Below, in pieces: positions 5,263 through 8,655 of a stretch of DNA of 8,655 nt. A program made the translations under genes and the position numbers. Position 1 is the first letter of the stretch; each line of letters begins with the position of its first letter. Origin of the DNA: Devosia sp. (lineage in GTDB: Bacteria; Pseudomonadota; Alphaproteobacteria; Rhizobiales; Devosiaceae); contig JANXSI010000551.1 in the NCBI GenBank assembly GCA_025352765.1, positions 1 through 8,655 of the forward strand, given 5' to 3'. A model generated the notes under the pieces. It made no database searches. It had not been told where the DNA came from and saw nothing but the letters and a program-made list of their open reading frames with translations.

Positions 5263-6261
5263 TCAGAAGTTGTAGTTGTCGATGTTCGAGGCGTCGAACG
5301 TCGTCAGTTCGGCCTGGGTATTCATCGCGTTCTTTTCCGCGATGGTGATCTTGCCCAGGTTTTCGACCTCGAACGTGCTGCCGACTTCGTTCTTGATCGT
5401 GCCATCGAGCACGCCCAGCGCGAAGTGCACGGCCAGCCAGCCTTCGTTGTAGGGCGACCAGAGCTGGAACGCCTTGACGGTGCCGTCCTTGATGAAGTCC
5501 TTCATCTCGCTTGGCAGGCCGAGACCGGTCACGTGGACCTTGTCGGCAATGCCGCGCTGCTGGACGACCTGAGCGGCCGCCGCGACGCCCACCGTCGTCG
5601 GCGCGATCACGCCCACGAGGTTGGGGTAGTTGGACAAGAGGGCTTCCATTTCGGTGGTCGACTTCTCGGGCTGATCATCGCCGTAGACGGTGGCGACCAA
5701 CTTCATGTCCTTGTACTTCGCGTCGTTCTTCAGCGTCTCGTTCATCGCCTTGATCCAGGTGTTCTGGTCGGGCGCCTCGGTGGTGGCCGAGAGAATGGCG
5801 ATGTCGCCCTTGTAGCCGATCATCGAGCCCATCAGTTCGACCTGGTTCGGGCCGGTCTTGGTGAAGTCGACCGGCAGGATGGTCGCGTCGCGATGGCTCT
5901 CGTTACCGACGAGGTCGCCGTTGACGGTGAGCACCAGGATGCCCTTCGCCTTGGCCTGGTCGAGAACCTGGTTCAGCGCGTCGGGGCTGTTGGGCGCGAT
6001 GCCGATGACGTTCACGCCGCGCTGGATTTGCGCTTCGATGAACGGGATCTGCGACGTGGCTTCTGCGGTCGCCGGGGCAACGAACTCGAACTCGCAGCCG
6101 AGCTTCTTGCAGGCATCCTGGAAGCCGCCCGTGATCGAGTCGAAGTACGGGTTGCCGGTGTTCTTGCCGATGTAGACGATCTTGATGGGATCGGCCGCGA
6201 TGGCCGAGCCGACCAGCGCGAGGCTGAGGGCCAGCCCGGCGAGAAGTGTTTTCTTGAGCAC
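5263..6261 (-). CDS. Periplasmic sugar-binding protein of an ABC transporter, RhaS-like
   Basis: Binds a monosaccharide in the periplasm and delivers it to the permeases encoded upstream. The protein has 332 residues. A typical signal peptide (Lys-Lys, hydrophobic core, then SAIA) is probably cut after residue 22, before ADPIKIV. The mature part is a Peripla_BP_4/RbsB-type fold. GNPYFDSITGGF (36-47), NSPDAL (91-96), GDIAILSAT (152-160), PDQNTW (164-169), VATVYGDD (189-196), APTTVG (220-225) and VTGLGLPSEM (244-253) resemble the rhamnose-binding RhaS family more than ribose- or xylose-binding proteins. It is also related to the AI-2 receptor LsrB, and the ATPase-permease-permease-binder order is the one seen in lsrACDB. 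APTTVG replaces the proline-x-alanine recalled for LsrB, so AI-2 is less likely. CKKLGC (51-56) has two cysteines that could form a disulfide. The start codon is GTG at 6261. Confidence 0.88.
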   Translation of the reverse strand: MLKKTLLAGLALSLALVGSAIAADPIKIVYIGKNTGNPYFDSITGGFQDACKKLGCEFEFVAPATAEATSQIPFIEAQIQRGVNVIGIAPNSPDALNQVLDQAKAKGILVLTVNGDLVGNESHRDATILPVDFTKTGPNQVELMGSMIGYKGDIAILSATTEAPDQNTWIKAMNETLKNDAKYKDMKLVATVYGDDQPEKSTTEMEALLSNYPNLVGVIAPTTVGVAAAAQVVQQRGIADKVHVTGLGLPSEMKDFIKDGTVKAFQLWSPYNEGWLAVHFALGVLDGTIKNEVGSTFEVENLGKITIAEKNAMNTQAELTTFDASNIDNYNF

Positions 6262-6267
6262 TTTATT

Positions 6268-6273
6268 CCTCCT
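6268..6273 (-). promoter_or_regulatory. Perfect Shine-Dalgarno fixing a GTG start
   Basis: AGGAGG on the minus strand lies six bases before GTG (6261-6259). This fixes the binding-protein start, since no ATG lies nearby in frame. A small hairpin, GCCGG-loop-CCGGC (6281-6294), sits just upstream in the 43-bp gap after the permease stop. It may be an mRNA processing or stability site. The strong ribosome site suits a protein needed in excess over the membrane parts. Confidence 0.8.
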
Positions 6274-6304
6274 GTTAGGTGCCGGTTGGCCGGCGTTGCG
6301 CCCG

Positions 6305-7303
6305 TTACCTCTGGGTACGGGAATAGATGAAATTGGTGGCGATGATCGCGACGATGAGCAGGATGCCCAGGACCGTCAGCTGGATCGCCGGAGAGATGTT
6401 GGCCACCGTCATGCCGGTCGAGACGACGACCAGCAGCCAGGCCGCGAGGAAGGTGCCGAGGATGCTTCCGCGGCCACCGAAGATGTAGGTGCCGCCCAGC
6501 ATTGCCATCAGCACCATCTGCAGCTCGCCGCCGAGCCCGAGGTCGTAGCGGACCGAGCCGAGGCGCGAAGCAGTAAGGATGCCGGCGATCGAACTGATGA
6601 GGCCCATCGCGAGGAAGAGGATGAACTTGATCCGCTGGCTGCGGATACCCGCGTGCTTGGCAGCGATCTCGTTGGTGCCGATCTGGTAGATCTGGCGGCC
6701 GTAGATCGTCGTTCCGAGCACCAGCGCCAGGACCACCGACAGGACGAGGAACATGAACACCGTCGACGGCATGCCAAGGATCATCACCTTGTCGATGCCG
6801 ATGAAATACTCAGGCACGCGGATGGACTTGTCGCCGGCGATCACCTGCGCGATGCCGCGATAGAGCGTCAGCGTGCCGATGGTGACGATGATCGACGGGA
6901 TCTGGAGGCCGATCACCATCACGGCGTTGATCACGCCCATCACGAGGCCGGCGCTGAGGCCGATGAGGACGGCGAGCGGGATCGGCACGCCGGCCTGCTG
7001 CGCGAAGGCGAAGAGGCACGCCGAGAGTGCCATATTGGCGGCGGGCGACAGGTCGATTTCGCCGGCAATGATGATCATGGTGAGCACCAGCGCCACCATC
7101 GCGAACTCGGCCGAGAGCGCAAAGCTCCTCAGGATATAGCCGACGTCGAGGAAGTAGGGCGACAGGAGGCTCGCAACGAACAGCGCGACGATCAGGAGCA
7201 CCAGCGTCATGGTCTCGGGGCGGATGACGATGGTCTGCCACCGCGGCCGCGGCGGCGCGGCTTCGCGGGGGGAAACCGGAGCAACGGTATTGGTGGCGCT
7301 CAT
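6305..7303 (-). CDS. Sugar ABC transporter permease (second of two)
   Basis: An inner-membrane subunit of the BPD_transp_2 (ribose/xylose/rhamnose) family; it should pair with the other permease to form the sugar channel. The protein has 332 residues. A proline-rich cytoplasmic N-terminus of about 28 residues is followed by many hydrophobic segments, starting around 32-52 and 62-80. Family marks are GEIDLSPAAN (81-90), TIGTLTLYRG (141-150), the ATPase-contact loop GTNEIAAKHAGI, and a late GGTYIFGGRGSILGT segment. The start is ATG at 7303. ATGA (7303-7300) overlaps the stop of the upstream permease, so the two are translationally coupled and probably made in equal amounts. By order it would correspond to RhaQ if the system is a rhamnose importer, but the family does not show substrate. 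Confidence 0.92.
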   Translation of the reverse strand: MSATNTVAPVSPREAAPPRPRWQTIVIRPETMTLVLLIVALFVASLLSPYFLDVGYILRSFALSAEFAMVALVLTMIIIAGEIDLSPAANMALSACLFAFAQQAGVPIPLAVLIGLSAGLVMGVINAVMVIGLQIPSIIVTIGTLTLYRGIAQVIAGDKSIRVPEYFIGIDKVMILGMPSTVFMFLVLSVVLALVLGTTIYGRQIYQIGTNEIAAKHAGIRSQRIKFILFLAMGLISSIAGILTASRLGSVRYDLGLGGELQMVLMAMLGGTYIFGGRGSILGTFLAAWLLVVVSTGMTVANISPAIQLTVLGILLIVAIIATNFIYSRTQR

Positions 7304-8289
7304 GCGCGTGCCCTCGTCGACAGGCTGGCGATCCCTTGCTGCCGGACCGTGCGGTCGATGAGCAGCGCGATCAGGATCACGGCGCCGTAGATGGCGCTCT
7401 GGGTGGTGCCGGCGATACCGAGCAGCGGCAGGGCCGCGGCGACGCAGCCGAGCAGCAGCACCCCGAGCACCGTTCCGAGCACCGTGCCGACGCCGCCATT
7501 GATCGACACCCCGCCGATCACCACGGCGGCAATCACCTGGAACTCGAAGCCCGAGCCGGTGTTGGACGGGTTCACGAAGCCCCAGCGGCTCGCATACATG
7601 ATGCCCGCGAGCCCCGATAGCGCGCCCGAGATAGTAAAGACCATCAACGTCACGCGGTTGACCGCCACGCCGCGCAGCGGCGCTGCAACCGGGTTCGAAC
7701 CGAGCGCGTAGACCTGCCGGCCGATGCGGGTGTGCATCACGAACCAGTAGGTCAGCAGGGCCACGCCAAAACTCATGAAGATGATCCACGGGATGCCGAG
7801 GATCGGCGAGGTCTGCGACATCGACTTCAGCGCCGCTGGTACATACTGGCGGTCGATCTGCTTGGCGTTCGACACGATATAGGTGAGGCCACGATAAAGG
7901 TTGAGCGTGCCCAGCGTCACGATGATCGCCGGCAGGCGGAACAGCGTCACCAACACGCCGTTGAGGAGGCCGAGCGCGGCGCCGATGCCGATCGAGACCA
8001 CAAAGCCGAGCGGCCACCAGATCTCGGGCATGAACTTGAACATCATGCCAGTGACCATCGCCGAAAAGCCGAGCATCGAGCCGATCGACAGGTCGACATG
8101 GCGGGCGACGATCACCATCATCTGCCCCATCGCGCCGATCAGGATCAGCGGCGTCAGCAGCAGGATGATGCGGAGGCTCTCGAGCGTCAGGAATTGCGGT
8201 TTGGCAAGGCCGACCGCGAGGCAGAACAGCACGATCATCACGGCGATCCCTGCTTCGCGCCGGAGAAGAAGAGTGCGGAGGACGCTCAT
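7300..8289 (-). CDS. Sugar ABC transporter permease (first of two)
   Basis: An inner-membrane subunit of the BPD_transp_2 family, the partner of the permease encoded next. The protein has 329 residues. Hydrophobic segments run from about residue 14 to the C-terminus. The family marks are HVDLSIGSMLG (64-74), TLGTLNLYRG (125-134), the ATPase-contact loop GSNPVAAPLRGV, and GGVSINGGVGTVLGT near the C-terminus. The ATG at 8289 is chosen because ATGA (8289-8286) overlaps the stop of the ATPase gene; the longer open frame to 8415 runs antisense-like through ATPase coding sequence in another frame. By order it would correspond to RhaP in a rhamnose importer; substrate is inferred only from the binding protein. 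Confidence 0.92.
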   Translation of the reverse strand: MSVLRTLLLRREAGIAVMIVLFCLAVGLAKPQFLTLESLRIILLLTPLILIGAMGQMMVIVARHVDLSIGSMLGFSAMVTGMMFKFMPEIWWPLGFVVSIGIGAALGLLNGVLVTLFRLPAIIVTLGTLNLYRGLTYIVSNAKQIDRQYVPAALKSMSQTSPILGIPWIIFMSFGVALLTYWFVMHTRIGRQVYALGSNPVAAPLRGVAVNRVTLMVFTISGALSGLAGIMYASRWGFVNPSNTGSGFEFQVIAAVVIGGVSINGGVGTVLGTVLGVLLLGCVAAALPLLGIAGTTQSAIYGAVILIALLIDRTVRQQGIASLSTRARA

Positions 8290-8655
8290 GCGGCCACTCC
8301 CTGCCGGTTGGCGGAGGTCGGCACGGCCGCCTTCATGATCGATTCCTGCGTCGCCTCGGCGCGCGGGATATTGGCGGTGAGCCGGCCCTCCGACATCACC
8401 AGCACCCGGTCGCACAGGGCGAGCAGTTCCGGCAGCTCCGAGGAGATCAGGAGGATCGCACGGCCGGCCGCCGCGAGTTCGCCGATCATGTCGTAGAACT
8501 CGGCTTTGACGCCAATGTCGATGCCGCGGGTCGGCTCGTCGAGGATCAGCACTTTCGGATCGGTCAGCAGCCAGCGGGCGAGGATCGCCTTCTGCTGGTT
8601 GCCGCCAGAGAGTTCGCCAATGGGCTGGCGTAGCGAGGCCAGCCGGATGCTGAGC
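8286..8655 (-). CDS. Sugar ABC transporter ATP-binding protein (C-terminal part only)
   Basis: The last 122 residues of a sugar importer ATPase; the rest lies beyond the right edge. The visible part is the end of a nucleotide-binding domain. It has the signature LSGGNQQK (spanning about 8618-8595), Walker B LILDEPTRGID, and ISSELPELLALCDRVLVMSEGR. In that last segment the usual switch histidine is serine, as is normal in the second domain of RbsA-type double ATPases. The gene is therefore probably a roughly 500-residue RbsA/RhaT-like protein with two ATP domains, the first unseen. It energises the two permeases encoded directly after it. The frame is open to the window edge (first full codon 8654-8652). 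Confidence 0.93.
   Translation of the reverse strand, partial: LSIRLASLRQPIGELSGGNQQKAILARWLLTDPKVLILDEPTRGIDIGVKAEFYDMIGELAAAGRAILLISSELPELLALCDRVLVMSEGRLTANIPRAEATQESIMKAAVPTSANRQGVAA

Noticed and set aside
5263..6261. AI-2 receptor LsrB
   Set aside because: Gene order and the PDQN motif are compatible, but the ligand-site region APTTVG and the GLGLPSEM segment look like RhaS, and no lsrK, lsrF or lsrG is visible in the window.
6182..7390. Plus-strand open frame of 402 codons over the second permease
   Set aside because: It is antisense to a clear permease gene with a family motif set. Its product is extremely rich in Asp, His and Arg with no domain.

Overview
The window is GC-rich bacterial chromosome. 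It most likely comes from an alphaproteobacterium of the Hyphomicrobiales type (Devosia- or Rhizobium-like); the genus is an inference. The evidence is a SAM-II riboswitch in front of metZ, a long two-domain dCTP deaminase, a RhaS-type sugar transporter, and GC-rich palindromes between genes. No phage, CRISPR, transposase, tRNA or rRNA gene is visible.

Layout, left to right. (1) Positions 1-460 form one very large, nearly perfect inverted repeat with nested hairpins. The left arm starts exactly at the window edge, so it may continue outside. (2) 461-696 holds no convincing gene but contains two strong stem-loops. (3) metZ (O-succinylhomoserine sulfhydrylase) lies on the minus strand at 697-1905. 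Its leader (1906-2060) carries a promoter, a SAM-II aptamer and an intrinsic terminator, in the order expected for a transcription-terminating riboswitch. (4) Divergent to it on the plus strand is a two-gene operon: a two-domain dCTP deaminase (2077-3186), then a zinc alcohol dehydrogenase/aldehyde reductase of the YahK type (3196-4251). (5) A 130-bp GC-rich palindrome separates this operon from a convergent minus-strand operon. (6) That operon enters from the right edge and reads: sugar ABC ATPase (partial), permease, permease, periplasmic sugar-binding protein, short-chain dehydrogenase. The ATPase/permease and permease/permease junctions are both ATGA overlaps. Two identical hairpins, the first followed by a U-run, sit between the binding-protein gene and the dehydrogenase gene.

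How the genes work together. MetZ makes homocysteine from O-succinylhomoserine and sulfide and is expected to be shut off when S-adenosylmethionine is plentiful. The dCTP deaminase feeds dUTP/dUMP (thymidylate) synthesis; the reductase behind it has no obvious link to that pathway. The right-hand operon looks like uptake of a monosaccharide, with L-rhamnose or a similar deoxysugar favoured by the binding protein's resemblance to RhaS, plus one oxidation step by the dehydrogenase.

No wholly new system is evident. The items most worth a second look are the 460-bp inverted repeat, the terminator/anti-terminator layout of the SAM-II leader, the twin hairpins inside the transporter operon, and a dehydrogenase that seems to lack the usual SDR tetrad asparagine.
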